Positions 48,659-58,140 of a DNA stretch of 64,000 nt are shown one piece after another (the first letter of the stretch is position 1; each line of letters starts with the position of its first letter). The position numbers were made by a program, and so were the translations under genes. The stretch comes from JANXSS01 sp040385645 (GTDB taxonomy: Bacteria > Pseudomonadota > Gammaproteobacteria > Burkholderiales > Burkholderiaceae_D), in contig JAZKGZ010000014.1 of assembly GCA_040385645.1 (NCBI GenBank), positions 62,001-126,000 on the forward strand, read 5' to 3'. The notes under the pieces are model-generated. The model saw nothing but the letters and a program-made list of their open reading frames with translations. It was not told the DNA's origin and made no database searches.

Positions 48659-49647
48659 GGCATCGTACTCGCGTCTCTAGAGCAGCTTCAGCAGTTTCTA
48701 AGGCAATTTCGCTTGCCCCGGTCGTTGTCTTGGCGATCGCCTTGAGCGGCTGTGCTACGAGTGGCAAGCAAGCCGGTGATCCTTTCGAGGGCTTTAATCG
48801 CAAGATGTTTGCCTTTAACGACAAGATCGATCAAGTGGCATTGAAGCCGGCCGCCACAGCCTACCGCGCCGTGTTGCCATCGTTTGCACAGCTGGCAGTC
48901 GGTAATTTCTTCAGCAACCTCGGTGATGTCTGGACCGGCATTAACAATATTTTGCAAGGCAAGGTCGGTGACGGTGCATCGGATTTCATGCGCTTTGCCG
49001 TCAATTCCACCCTCGGGCTGGGCGGCGTGATCGATCTAAGTTCTCTGGCGGGCATGCCGAAGCACCGGGAAGATTTCGGCCAGACCCTGGGCAAGTGGGG
49101 TGTCAATGCCGGGCCGTACGTGGTACTACCTTTGCTAGGTTCATCGACACTGCGCGATACGGCCGCTCTGCCGGTAGATTTTCAGGGCGATCTCTGGAGC
49201 TATTATGATCCGGTCGATGTGCGTCGGGTCGGTACCGCCTTGCGTCTGCTCGATGCACGCGCTGCCGTGTTGGACGCATCCGACCTGATCGAAGGTGCGG
49301 CATTGGACCGTTATGAATTCGTACGGGATGCGTATATTCAGCGCCGGCAAAATCGGGTCTACGACGGAGATCCGCCCGACCCCGATGCTGGACGCACGGC
49401 ACCGGGCACGAACAAAGACCCCGACGGTTACGTGCCTGCCGGCCCCACGCCCGAACCCTTGCAAGAACAGGCACCTGCGGCCAAACCGGCGGCAAAATCG
49501 AGCGTCAACGATGTACAACCTGGCGTTCAATCTGACTCGGTGATGGTCGGAAATGCAGGTATGAGCGAGGAACCAGCGGTGGAAGCTGTTGTCATAATTG
49601 AACGATTCTCAAACACAATTGCGGCTTTGCCAGATAGTGCTTGGTAG
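48655..49647 (+). CDS. mlaA: Outer-membrane lipoprotein MlaA (VacJ)
   Basis: A 330-residue lipoprotein with lipobox LSGC (Cys near residue 33) and the MlaA domain (DPFEGFNRKMFAFND, LGLGGVIDLSSLAGMPKH, DFGQTLGKWGVNAGPYVVLPLLG). It removes mislocalised phospholipid from the outer leaflet. It has about 80 extra residues at the C-terminus, rich in Pro and Ala, compared with E. coli MlaA. mlaC begins 185 bases later, so a separate promoter there is possible. Confidence 0.92.
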   Translation: MRHRTRVSRAASAVSKAISLAPVVVLAIALSGCATSGKQAGDPFEGFNRKMFAFNDKIDQVALKPAATAYRAVLPSFAQLAVGNFFSNLGDVWTGINNILQGKVGDGASDFMRFAVNSTLGLGGVIDLSSLAGMPKHREDFGQTLGKWGVNAGPYVVLPLLGSSTLRDTAALPVDFQGDLWSYYDPVDVRRVGTALRLLDARAAVLDASDLIEGAALDRYEFVRDAYIQRRQNRVYDGDPPDPDAGRTAPGTNKDPDGYVPAGPTPEPLQEQAPAAKPAAKSSVNDVQPGVQSDSVMVGNAGMSEEPAVEAVVIIERFSNTIAALPDSAW

Positions 49648-49832
49648 CATATGCCAGAATACGCCTGGTAAGAAATGTTACAAACCAATGTCATCCACAC
49701 TGTCCGTCCGGTAGTTAAGGATAGGTAGGCAGATAAGGAAAGCAACTAGACTAGACAGGTGTTGCGCATTCACTTGATGTGCTTGTTATGTCTACGGTTT
49801 GCCCTTAAAAACGGTCTTTAAATTAGGAACCC

Positions 49833-50477
49833 ATGAAAACGATTAAGAAATTTTTTTCTATTATTCTTTCAGCTGGCGTATTGGCGCTAGCTTCCCAAGC
49901 TGTTGCTCAGGAAGCACCTGATGCGCTTGTAAAGCGTATTAGTCAGGAAGTATTGGATATTGCCAAAGCCGATAAAGAAATTCAGGGCGGCAACCAGAAG
50001 CGTGTGCTCGATCTTGTCGAAACCAAAATCTTGCCGTATGTCGATTTTCAGCGTATGACGGCATTGGCTGCCGGACGTTTCTGGCGTGATGCGACGCCAG
50101 AGCAACAGAAACAGTTGACCAACGAATTCCGCAGCTTGCTGGTCTACACTTACTCGGGCGCGATCTCGCAAGTCAAAGATCAGCAGGTGGAATTTAAGCC
50201 GGTCCGTATGACGCCCGCAGACACCGAAGTGGAAGTGCGCTCGCAAGTCATTCAAGCCCGTGGCGGCGAGCCGCTGCAGTTGAATTACCGCTTGGAGAAA
50301 GCTGGCACCATCTGGAAAATTTACGATGTCAACGTACTGGGTGCCTGGCTGGTCGAGACATATAAGGGTAATTTCGCTGCTGAGATCGGCAAAAATGGCA
50401 TAGATGGTTTGATCAAGACGCTCGCTGCGAAGAACAAATCGCTTGGCGACCGTTCGGTCAAATCGACTAACTCCTAG
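49833..50477 (+). CDS. mlaC: Periplasmic phospholipid shuttle MlaC
   Basis: A 214-residue exported protein (signal peptide to about residue 25, ASQAVAQEAP) of the MlaC/Ttg2D family (VLDLVETKILPYVDFQRMTALAAGRFWRDATPEQQKQL; YRLEKAGTIWKIYDVNVLG). It carries lipids between MlaA and MlaD. A 185-base gap precedes it, the largest in the mla cluster, in which I see no clear promoter or terminator. Confidence 0.93.
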   Translation: MKTIKKFFSIILSAGVLALASQAVAQEAPDALVKRISQEVLDIAKADKEIQGGNQKRVLDLVETKILPYVDFQRMTALAAGRFWRDATPEQQKQLTNEFRSLLVYTYSGAISQVKDQQVEFKPVRMTPADTEVEVRSQVIQARGGEPLQLNYRLEKAGTIWKIYDVNVLGAWLVETYKGNFAAEIGKNGIDGLIKTLAAKNKSLGDRSVKSTNS

Positions 50478-50482
50478 CGCCA

Positions 50483-50836
50483 ATGCCGTTCCAGCCAGCA
50501 CCGTCGCTGACCGTCGACAATGCCCGCAGCATGCTTGCCGAGGGCCACAAGGCGATCAACGACGGTCAGCACGCTTTCGATTTTAGCGGCTTGCTTACCG
50601 TCGATTCCGTTGCCGTCGCAGTGCTGCTGGCGTGGCAACGCAATGCGCGCGCACAATCGGTCGCTTTGTCGTTCATCAACGTGCCTGAAATGCTGCAGCA
50701 CTTGACCGAACTCTACGGCGTAGCAGAGCTGCTGCCGAATCAACTCGATTTGAGTAGCTTTCTTGCCGGTCCCACTTCCGCGGTCTCCGTCGCCGACAAT
50801 ATGACGCCATTACCTGCTGATTCGCACCGCCGCTAA
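50483..50836 (+). CDS. mlaB: STAS-domain protein MlaB
   Basis: A 117-residue cytoplasmic STAS protein (FDFSGLLTVDSVAVAVLLAWQRNARAQ holds the beta-strand and conserved Ser loop). MlaB binds and stabilises MlaF in the Mla transporter. The length fits, and the start lies 5 bases after mlaC. The C-terminal tail (about 90-117) is not part of the STAS fold. Confidence 0.88.
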   Translation: MPFQPAPSLTVDNARSMLAEGHKAINDGQHAFDFSGLLTVDSVAVAVLLAWQRNARAQSVALSFINVPEMLQHLTELYGVAELLPNQLDLSSFLAGPTSAVSVADNMTPLPADSHRR

Positions 50837-50943
50837 TTTGCCTTAGTCTTGCCTTGATCCAAACGCTCGGTCGAGAGACTTGATTGAAACGCTTTATAAT
50901 CGATCGTTTTGCTACGGGATTTCCTGCATCCTGAAACAGCGCA

Positions 50944-51855
50944 ATGGCGGCCATCCAGATTTCCAACGTCGTAAAGTCTTATATGACGCTGCGTGCGCTC
51001 TCAGGCGTATCGCTGGCGATCGAAGAGGGCGAATTCTTCGGCTTGCTGGGGCCGAACGGTGCCGGCAAAACTACACTCATCTCGATCATCGCGGGGCTTA
51101 ACCGCGCCGATAGCGGCACGGTTTCGATACACGGACACGACGTACTGCGCGACTATCGCGCCGCTCGTCAAAAATTGGGCGTCGTGCCGCAAGAACTGGT
51201 CTTCGATCCGTTTTTCACCGTCCGAGAGACATTGCGCCTGCAATCGGGTTATTTCGGCCTGAAGAAGAACGATGCCTGGATCGATGAATTGCTGCACAAC
51301 CTGGACCTGACGGCAAAGGCCGACGTCAACATGCGCGCGCTGTCGGGCGGTATGAAACGCCGGGTGTTGGTCGGCCAGGCATTGGTGCATAAGCCGCCGG
51401 TGATCGTACTCGACGAGCCGACCGCCGGCGTCGATGTCGAACTGCGGCAAACCTTGTGGAAATTCATCGGCCGGCTTAATCGGGAAGGCCATACCGTGGT
51501 GCTGACCACGCATTACCTCGAAGAAGCGCAGGCATTATGCAATCGTGTGGCGATGTTGAAAGGCGGGCAGGTCGTGGCATTGGACTCGACCGCCGCCCTG
51601 ATCCGGCGCATTTCTGGTTCTCAGCTAGTCGTTCGATTAGCGTCGGGCAAGCTGCCGGAACATTTGCTCCCACTAGTGTCGCACCCTGAGGAATTAATCA
51701 GTGGTACGCGATATACGCTGCGTGTGAACGAATACAGTGAAGTCGAACCGATCCTGGCGCAATTGCGTACCGCCGGCGCAGTTGTCGAAGATATGCAATT
51801 GCAGCAGGCCGACCTCGAAGATGTGTTTCTGCAAATAATGGGCGGGGAAAAATAA
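50944..51855 (+). CDS. ABC-2 type exporter ATPase (YadG-like)
   Basis: A 303-residue ABC ATPase: Walker A GPNGAGKTTLI, signature LSGGMKRRVLVGQAL, Walker B VIVLDEPTAGVD and switch His in TTHYLEEAQ. It resembles E. coli YadG, half of an exporter of unknown substrate. It directly precedes the permease gene with no gap. It is often found next to mla genes in betaproteobacteria. Confidence 0.9.
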   Translation: MAAIQISNVVKSYMTLRALSGVSLAIEEGEFFGLLGPNGAGKTTLISIIAGLNRADSGTVSIHGHDVLRDYRAARQKLGVVPQELVFDPFFTVRETLRLQSGYFGLKKNDAWIDELLHNLDLTAKADVNMRALSGGMKRRVLVGQALVHKPPVIVLDEPTAGVDVELRQTLWKFIGRLNREGHTVVLTTHYLEEAQALCNRVAMLKGGQVVALDSTAALIRRISGSQLVVRLASGKLPEHLLPLVSHPEELISGTRYTLRVNEYSEVEPILAQLRTAGAVVEDMQLQQADLEDVFLQIMGGEK

Positions 51856-52611
51856 ATGGTTGGTTTCCAAACCCTTTTCTATAAAGAAATTCTGCGTTTT
51901 TGGAAAATCGCTACCCAGACCGTGACGGCACCGATCGTAACCGCCACGCTTTACCTGCTGATTTTCGGTCATGTTCTAGAGGCGCACGTTCAGGTTTATC
52001 CCGGGGTGTCTTATATCGCTTTCCTGATTCCCGGCTTGGTCATGATGAGCGTACTGCAGAATGCTTTCGCCAACTCGTCTTCCTCGCTGGTGCAATCGAA
52101 GATAACCGGCAATATGGTGTTCTTGCTGTTGCCACCCCTGTCGCACTGGGACTTGTTCGCTGCCTATGTGCTGGCCTCCGCCGTACGTGGGCTCGCTGTT
52201 GGGGTGGGTGTATTTCTGGTAACGGCCTGGTTTGCGGAGTTAACCTTCGTCGCGCCCTGGTGGATTGCGGCTTTTGGGGTGCTGGGTGCGGTAATGCTCG
52301 GCACGATGGGTGTAATCGCTGGCATTTGGGGTGAGAAATTCGACCAACTGGCAGCGTTTCAGAACTTTTTGATCGTGCCGGCTACCTTCCTTGCCGGCGT
52401 ATTCTATTCGCTGCATTCGTTGCCACCGTTCTGGCAGGCGGTGTCGCATGCGAATCCGTTTTTTTATCTGATCGACGGTTTTCGCTATGGCTTTTTTGGC
52501 CAGTCCGATGTCGATCCGCGGGTGAGCGTCGGTATCGTCATGATTTTCTCATTGGTGCTGGCGACAATCGCTATCAGGCTTTTAAAAAGCGGCTATAAGT
52601 TGCGGCATTAG
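51856..52611 (+). CDS. ABC-2 type permease (YadH-like)
   Basis: A 251-residue permease with six helices, of the ABC-2 family (PGLVMMSVLQNAFANSSSSLVQSKI; FLIVPATFLAGVFYSLHSLPPFWQ; NPFFYLIDGFRYGFFG). It pairs with the ATPase encoded immediately upstream. The exported substrate is not known. Confidence 0.9.
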   Translation: MVGFQTLFYKEILRFWKIATQTVTAPIVTATLYLLIFGHVLEAHVQVYPGVSYIAFLIPGLVMMSVLQNAFANSSSSLVQSKITGNMVFLLLPPLSHWDLFAAYVLASAVRGLAVGVGVFLVTAWFAELTFVAPWWIAAFGVLGAVMLGTMGVIAGIWGEKFDQLAAFQNFLIVPATFLAGVFYSLHSLPPFWQAVSHANPFFYLIDGFRYGFFGQSDVDPRVSVGIVMIFSLVLATIAIRLLKSGYKLRH

Positions 52612-52653
52612 TACTATCTGTTCATTAATGCCACCTATTTATTTTTATTTAGA

Positions 52654-52899
52654 ATGTCCCCTATGCTACCGACCCCCGAATTGGTCAGACAATACATCGC
52701 CGATGGAATCGATTGCGCGCATCTCGAAGTCGCTGGCGACGGCCAGCATTTCACTGCCGTAATCGTGTCGCACGTGTTCGACGGCAAGCGGCCGATCCAG
52801 CGCCACCAGCTGGTATACGCCGCCTTGGGCGACCGCATGCGTGAAGAGATTCACGCGCTGTCGATGAAGACGCTGACCCCGGAAGAATTTCAAAAGTAA
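52654..52899 (+). CDS. ibaG: BolA-family protein IbaG
   Basis: An 81-residue BolA/IbaG protein (HLEVAGDGQHFTAVIVSHVFDGKRPIQRHQLVYAALGDRM has the helix-turn-helix-like class II BolA core and its conserved His). It pairs with monothiol glutaredoxins in iron-sulfur handling and acid stress. A start two codons on is possible. It ends one base before murA. Confidence 0.9.
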   Translation: MSPMLPTPELVRQYIADGIDCAHLEVAGDGQHFTAVIVSHVFDGKRPIQRHQLVYAALGDRMREEIHALSMKTLTPEEFQK

Positions 52900-52900
52900 T

Positions 52901-54172
52901 ATGGATAAATTATTGATTACCGGCGGCAAACGTCTGTCGGGCGAAATTCCGATTTCAGGCGCGAAAAATGCGGCGTTGCCGATACTTTGCGCGAGTCTGC
53001 TCAGCAGCGGTACGTTGCATCTGTCGAACGTGCCGCAATTACATGATGTAGCGACGATGCTGAAGCTGCTGCGGCAGATGGGGTTGAAGATCGAGCAAGA
53101 GCAACAATCCGGGCTGGACGGCGGACGGCTCGCTTTGACCGGCAATGCCGTGACCAATCTGGAAGCGCCATACGAGCTGGTAAAGACGATGCGGGCCTCG
53201 ATACTGGTACTCGGGCCGCTGCTGGCGCGCTTCGGCGAAGCCAAGGTGTCGCTGCCCGGTGGATGCGCCATCGGCTCGCGGCCCGTGGATCAGCATATCC
53301 GCGGGTTGCAGGCGATGGGTGCCGAAATCACGATCGAAGCCGGCTATATTCTCGCCAGGGCAAAAAAACTCAGGGGCACGCGCGTCGTTACCGACATGAT
53401 CACCGTCACCGGCACGGAAAATCTGCTCATGGCGGCAACGCTGGCCGATGGCGAAACGGTGCTGGAAAATGCCGCCCGGGAGCCCGAAGTAGGCGACCTC
53501 GCCAATCTGCTGGTGAAAATGGGTGCAAGAATCGATGGCATCGGCACCGATCGTCTGGTGATTCAAGGTGTATCGTCGCTCCACGGTGCGGCCCACACCG
53601 TGATTGCAGACCGCATCGAAACAGCGACTTTTCTCTGCGCTGTGGCCGCAGCCGGTGGCGATGTAACGCTGACTGGCGTGCGTACCGACATTCTCGATGT
53701 CGCTTTGGATAAATTGCGCGAAGCGGGCGTGGTGTTGACCTCCGGCCCCGATTGGATTCGGGTACAGATGGCGGCACGCCCGAAAGCGGTAAGTTTTCGT
53801 ACGACCGAATATCCCGGCTTTCCAACCGACATGCAGGCGCAATTCATGGCGCTCAATTGCATCGCCGAGGGCAGCAGCCGGGTAACAGAGACGATTTTCG
53901 AAAACCGCTTCATGCATGTGCAGGAAATGAACCGGCTGGGCGCTGCCATCACCATCGATGGCCATACCGCCAGCGTGACCGGTGTGGCGCAATTGCTCGG
54001 CGCACCGGTCATGGCGACCGACTTGCGCGCCTCCGCATCGCTGGTAATTGCTGCACTGGCAGCCCGGGGCGAGACATTGATCGACCGCATCTATCATCTC
54101 GATCGGGGCTACGACCGCATGGAAGTCAAGCTTTGCGCCGTTGGTGCCGAGGTTGCGCGAGTGAAGTCGTGA
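52901..54172 (+). CDS. murA: UDP-N-acetylglucosamine 1-carboxyvinyltransferase MurA
   Basis: A 423-residue enzyme that adds enolpyruvate to UDP-GlcNAc, the first committed step of peptidoglycan synthesis. The active-site cysteine is C122 in PGGCAIGSRPVDQHI, so it should be fosfomycin-sensitive. Other conserved parts are SGAKNAALPIL and RASASLVIAALAARGET. Its stop overlaps the hisG GTG start by 4 bases. Confidence 0.96.
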   Translation: MDKLLITGGKRLSGEIPISGAKNAALPILCASLLSSGTLHLSNVPQLHDVATMLKLLRQMGLKIEQEQQSGLDGGRLALTGNAVTNLEAPYELVKTMRASILVLGPLLARFGEAKVSLPGGCAIGSRPVDQHIRGLQAMGAEITIEAGYILARAKKLRGTRVVTDMITVTGTENLLMAATLADGETVLENAAREPEVGDLANLLVKMGARIDGIGTDRLVIQGVSSLHGAAHTVIADRIETATFLCAVAAAGGDVTLTGVRTDILDVALDKLREAGVVLTSGPDWIRVQMAARPKAVSFRTTEYPGFPTDMQAQFMALNCIAEGSSRVTETIFENRFMHVQEMNRLGAAITIDGHTASVTGVAQLLGAPVMATDLRASASLVIAALAARGETLIDRIYHLDRGYDRMEVKLCAVGAEVARVKS

Positions 54173-54825
54173 GCGCCGGCGCAAGTATCGGCCTGACGCT
54201 GGCGCTATCAAAAGGCCGCATCTTCGAAGAAACCATGCCGCTGCTAAAAGCCGCTGGTATCGAAGTCCTGGAAGACCCGGAAACCTCGCGCAAGCTGATC
54301 CTCCCGACTAGCGACCCTCAAGTACGGGTCATCATCATCCGCGCCTCTGACGTGCCGACCTATGTGCAATACGGTGCCGCCGATCTGGGTGTGGCTGGCA
54401 AAGATATTTTGCTCGAACATGGCGGCGAAGGTTTGTATCAGCCGATCGACCTCAATATCGCCCGCTGCCGGATGTCGGTGGCCGTGCCGGTGGGCTTCGA
54501 TTACGCCAATGCTGTGCGCCAAGGCGCACGTCTGCGGGTGGCCACCAAATACCTGCTAACGGCGCGCAATCATTTTGCTGCCAAGGGCGTACATGTCGAT
54601 CTGATCAAACTCTACGGTTCCATGGAACTGGGGCCGCTGGTAGGGCTGTCGGATGCGATCGTTGATATGGTCAGTACCGGCAGCACCTTACGGGCCAACA
54701 ATCTGGTCGAAGTCGAGCACATCATGGATATTTCGGCGCGGCTGGTGGTCAATCAGGCCGCCTTGAAAATGAAGCGGGCACGGCTGCAGCCGATCCTAGA
54801 TGCGATTGAAAAAGCTGCCCTCTAA
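54169..54825 (+). CDS. hisG: ATP phosphoribosyltransferase HisG (short form)
   Basis: A 218-residue enzyme for the first step of histidine synthesis. GTG 54169 lies in the murA stop (GTGA) and is followed by VSAGASIGLTLALSKGRIFEE. The length is that of the short form, which lacks the regulatory C-terminal domain and works only with HisZ; hisZ is not in this window. The PRPP-binding segment is GLSDAIVDMVSTGSTLRANN. It opens the his operon. Confidence 0.95.
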   Translation: MSAGASIGLTLALSKGRIFEETMPLLKAAGIEVLEDPETSRKLILPTSDPQVRVIIIRASDVPTYVQYGAADLGVAGKDILLEHGGEGLYQPIDLNIARCRMSVAVPVGFDYANAVRQGARLRVATKYLLTARNHFAAKGVHVDLIKLYGSMELGPLVGLSDAIVDMVSTGSTLRANNLVEVEHIMDISARLVVNQAALKMKRARLQPILDAIEKAAL

Positions 54826-54827
54826 CC

Positions 54828-56219
54828 ATGCAAACTACTTCTCCCAATCCCGCATCGCCCGCCGATACGATGCATGCATTAAATGTCGTCGGCACGTCGC
54901 TTCGTCTGCGCCGACTCCATGCCGACGACGCCGGTTTCGAGACGACGTTGATGGCACTGCTGGCATTTGAAGTCGGCGAGGATGCCGCCATCGATCAAGC
55001 CGCTGCAGCCATTCTGGCGGACGTGAAAGCAGATGGCGACGTTGCCGTGTTGCGCTATACCGCGCAATTCGATCGTGTACAGGCGGCGTCGGTAGCGGCA
55101 CTCGAAATACCCCAAGCCGATTTGCAGGCTGCGCTCGCTTCATTAGAGCCAGCGCGTCGGGATGCCCTGTGGCATGCGGCTGAGCGCATTCGCAGCTTCC
55201 ATCTGCGCCAGAAAAGCGAATGCGGCGGCGTAGGTTTTACCTATGCCGAAGCCGACGGCACGATTCTCGGGCAGAAGGTCACGCCACTGGACCGGGTCGG
55301 CATCTATGTGCCGGGTGGCAAGGCCGCCTATCCTTCCTCGGTGCTGATGAACGCGATTCCGGCCAAAGTCGCCGGCGTGGCCGAGGTCGTGATGGTGGTG
55401 CCGACACCGGCGGGCGTGCGAAACGCCCTGGTACTGGCCGCTGCTGCGATCGCCGGTGTCGATCGGGTCTACACCATCGGCGGCGCCCAGGCAGTGGGCG
55501 CGCTAGCCTATGGCACGGCGACGATTGCCGCAGTCGACAAGATCGTCGGCCCCGGTAATGCATACGTTGCGGCGGCCAAACGGCGGGTGTTCGGCACCGT
55601 CGGCATCGATATGATCGCCGGGCCATCGGAAATTCTAGTGTTGTGCGACGGCAGTACCGAGCCGGACTGGATTGCCATGGACCTGTTTTCACAGGCGGAG
55701 CATGACGAGCTGGCGCAATCGATTTTGATCTGCCCGGATGCCGCCTATCTCGACAAGGTCGAGCAAAGCATTGCACGCCTGCTCGAGACCATGCCGCGAC
55801 AGGACACCATTCGCACTTCGCTGGCAAATCGCGGTGCCATGATCGAGGTGCGCGATATGGAGCAGGCTTGCGAGATCGCCAATCTGATCGCTGCCGAGCA
55901 CCTGGAGATTTCCACTGAAAATCCGCAACATTGGGCCGAGCGTATTCGTCATGCCGGTGCCATGTTTCTCGGTCGCTTCACTTCCGAGGCACTCGGCGAC
56001 TATTGCGCCGGACCAAATCATGTCTTGCCGACTTCGCGTACGGCCAGGTTTTCGTCGCCACTGGGCGTCTATGATTTTCAAAAGCGTTCCAGCATTATTC
56101 ACGTCAGCCGAGCCGGCGCACAAACCCTGGGCCGGGTCGCTGCCGAACTGGCCGATGGCGAGGGCTTGCAGGCGCATGCCCGCTCGGCGCGCTACCGGCT
56201 CGATCCGGCAACCGATTGA
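54828..56219 (+). CDS. hisD: Histidinol dehydrogenase HisD
   Basis: A 463-residue NAD-dependent enzyme that oxidises histidinol to histidine. Features are DRVGIYVPGGKAAYPSSVLMN, GPGNAYVAAAKR, GPSEILVLCD, and zinc-site residues in SQAEHDELAQ and FSSPLGVYDFQKRSS. A 20-30 residue N-terminal extension precedes the catalytic domain. It starts 2 bases after hisG and is followed, unusually, by a DNA methyltransferase gene. Confidence 0.96.
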   Translation: MQTTSPNPASPADTMHALNVVGTSLRLRRLHADDAGFETTLMALLAFEVGEDAAIDQAAAAILADVKADGDVAVLRYTAQFDRVQAASVAALEIPQADLQAALASLEPARRDALWHAAERIRSFHLRQKSECGGVGFTYAEADGTILGQKVTPLDRVGIYVPGGKAAYPSSVLMNAIPAKVAGVAEVVMVVPTPAGVRNALVLAAAAIAGVDRVYTIGGAQAVGALAYGTATIAAVDKIVGPGNAYVAAAKRRVFGTVGIDMIAGPSEILVLCDGSTEPDWIAMDLFSQAEHDELAQSILICPDAAYLDKVEQSIARLLETMPRQDTIRTSLANRGAMIEVRDMEQACEIANLIAAEHLEISTENPQHWAERIRHAGAMFLGRFTSEALGDYCAGPNHVLPTSRTARFSSPLGVYDFQKRSSIIHVSRAGAQTLGRVAAELADGEGLQAHARSARYRLDPATD

Positions 56220-56233
56220 ACCGATGATCTCGT

Positions 56234-57043
56234 ATGGATGACTGGCGCAATCGTATTTTCTGCGACGATGTCGTCGCTGGTATCGAGCGTATTCCCGATG
56301 GCGTGGTGGACTTGATCATCGCCGACCCGCCCTACGGCCTGGGCAAGGATTACGGTAATGAATCCGACAAGCTCGATACCGTCGATTACCTGCCGTGGAC
56401 GATGCGGTGGGTCGATGCAGTGCTGCCAAAGCTTAAAGCGAACGGTAGCCTGTATATTTTTCTCACGTGGCGCAACGCGCCGGAGATTTTCGTCATGCTC
56501 AAACAGCGCATGATCATGGTCAATGAGATCATCTGGGATCGGCGCGTACCCTCGATGGGTGGCAGTACCCGACGATTCTCCTCGGTGCACGACACGGTCG
56601 GCTTCTTTGCCAATGCCAAGAATTACCATTTCGATCTTGACGCGATCCGCATGCCCTATGATGCGGTCACAAAAAAAGCTCGTTCACGTTCGATTTTCGT
56701 CGGTGCAAAATGGCTGGAATTGGGCTGCAATCCGAAGGATGTATGGAGCGTTTCCCGGTTACACCGGGAGCATAGCGAGCGTGCCGATCATCCGACTCAA
56801 AAACCCCTGGAAATCGTCGAACGCATGCTCAAGGCTTCATGCCCGCCCGGCGGTCTGGTGCTCGACCCTTTCATGGGTAGCGGCACCACGGCCGTGGCAG
56901 CCAAGCGTTGCGGGCGCGACTACGTCGGTTTCGAACTCAATCCGGATTATTGCGCGTTGATCGAGCGTCGGCTACAGGCCGATGTGTCGGCTGTCGCTGT
57001 CGCCTCTTCCTCCATCACTTTGCCGAATTCTTCATGTCCCTAA
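56234..57043 (+). CDS. Orphan DNA adenine methyltransferase (YhdJ-like, beta class)
   Basis: A 269-residue N6-adenine (or N4-cytosine) methyltransferase. Motif IV DPPYGLGKDYG is at residues 31-34 onward and motif I LDPFMGSGTTAVAA at 210-223, the reversed order of beta-class enzymes. HPTQKPLEIVERML precedes motif I. It resembles the orphan enzyme YhdJ. No restriction gene is near. It lies between hisD (14 bases before) and hisC (10-base overlap), so it should be transcribed with histidine biosynthesis genes. The target sequence cannot be read from the gene. Confidence 0.88.
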   Translation: MDDWRNRIFCDDVVAGIERIPDGVVDLIIADPPYGLGKDYGNESDKLDTVDYLPWTMRWVDAVLPKLKANGSLYIFLTWRNAPEIFVMLKQRMIMVNEIIWDRRVPSMGGSTRRFSSVHDTVGFFANAKNYHFDLDAIRMPYDAVTKKARSRSIFVGAKWLELGCNPKDVWSVSRLHREHSERADHPTQKPLEIVERMLKASCPPGGLVLDPFMGSGTTAVAAKRCGRDYVGFELNPDYCALIERRLQADVSAVAVASSSITLPNSSCP

Positions 57044-58131
57044 TCGACACCATCATCCGCGCCGACGTTCGTGCGCTCGCGGTCTACCACGTACCCGATG
57101 CCACCGGCTTGCTCAAACTCGATGCGATGGAAAATCCTTATCTGCTACCGCCGACGATGCGTCATGAATTAGGCCGGCGCTTGGCAGAAGTGGCGCTGAA
57201 CCGCTACCCGGTGCCCTCTTACATCTCGCTCAAAGCAAAGATTTGCGCGCAACTCGGTGTCGCCGCCGGCTTCGATATCGTGTTGGGTAATGGCTCCGAC
57301 GAATTGATCGCCATGCTTTCGATTGCCTGCGCCACGCCGGGTGCCAAAGTATTGGCCCCGACGCCGGCCTTCGTGATGTATGCACTGTCGGCAAAGCTGT
57401 CTGGTCTGGAATTCGTGGGCGTGGCCCTGCGCCCGGATTTTTCGCTCGATCTGCCGGCGATGCTTGCGGCGATCGCGCTGCATCGGCCAGCGATTACTTA
57501 TCTGGCATATCCCAACAACCCGACCGGTGCACTGTTCGATGCCGAGGCGATGGTTGCCATTATCGAAGCAGTCGGTGAGCAGGGTATCGTCGTCGTCGAC
57601 GAAGCTTACCAGCCGTTCGCGCAAGCCAGTTTCATGTCCCGCCTGAAGCAATATCACAATCTGATCGTCATGCGCACAGTATCCAAGCTCGGCCTGGCCG
57701 GCATTCGCCTGGGATATATGGCCGGGGATGCTGCGTTGCTGCGCGAATTCGAAAAAGTACGGCCACCCTACAATATCAATGTTTTGACGCAATGCGCGGC
57801 GGAGTATGTGCTGGAACACACTGCAGTACTGGATCAGCAGGCGGCTCTGTTACGCGCCGAGCGCGCCCGGGTTTCTCTATCGCTGGCAGCGTTGCCAGGC
57901 CTCAAGGTATTTAAATCGGATGCAAATTTCATCCTGGTGCGGGTAGAAAACGTGGAAACGGCATCGCGAAGCGCCGACGATGTTTTTGCAAATCTTCTGG
58001 CGCGCAAAATACTGGTTAAAAATGTGAGTAAAATGCACCCACTGCTAGACAATTGCCTGCGCATCACCATCAGCACGCCGGATGAAAATGCCCGCCTGCT
58101 CCAGGCCTTGACAGTAGCCCTAACCAATTAG
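57034..58131 (+). CDS. hisC: Histidinol-phosphate aminotransferase HisC
   Basis: A 365-residue PLP enzyme (fold type I). The PLP lysine lies in TVSKLGLAGIRLGYMAG and the cofactor Asp/Tyr in YPNNPTGALFD and VDEAYQPF. The start is ATG 57034 (MSLIDTIIRADVR), overlapping the methyltransferase gene by 10 bases with no strong ribosome binding site, which suggests translational coupling. Confidence 0.94.
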   Translation: MSLIDTIIRADVRALAVYHVPDATGLLKLDAMENPYLLPPTMRHELGRRLAEVALNRYPVPSYISLKAKICAQLGVAAGFDIVLGNGSDELIAMLSIACATPGAKVLAPTPAFVMYALSAKLSGLEFVGVALRPDFSLDLPAMLAAIALHRPAITYLAYPNNPTGALFDAEAMVAIIEAVGEQGIVVVDEAYQPFAQASFMSRLKQYHNLIVMRTVSKLGLAGIRLGYMAGDAALLREFEKVRPPYNINVLTQCAAEYVLEHTAVLDQQAALLRAERARVSLSLAALPGLKVFKSDANFILVRVENVETASRSADDVFANLLARKILVKNVSKMHPLLDNCLRITISTPDENARLLQALTVALTN

Positions 58132-58140
58132 CCAATTGCC

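Noticed and set aside
56908..57033. Extended N-terminus of HisC
   Set aside because: This stretch is the out-of-frame end of the methyltransferase gene; HisC homology starts at 57034.
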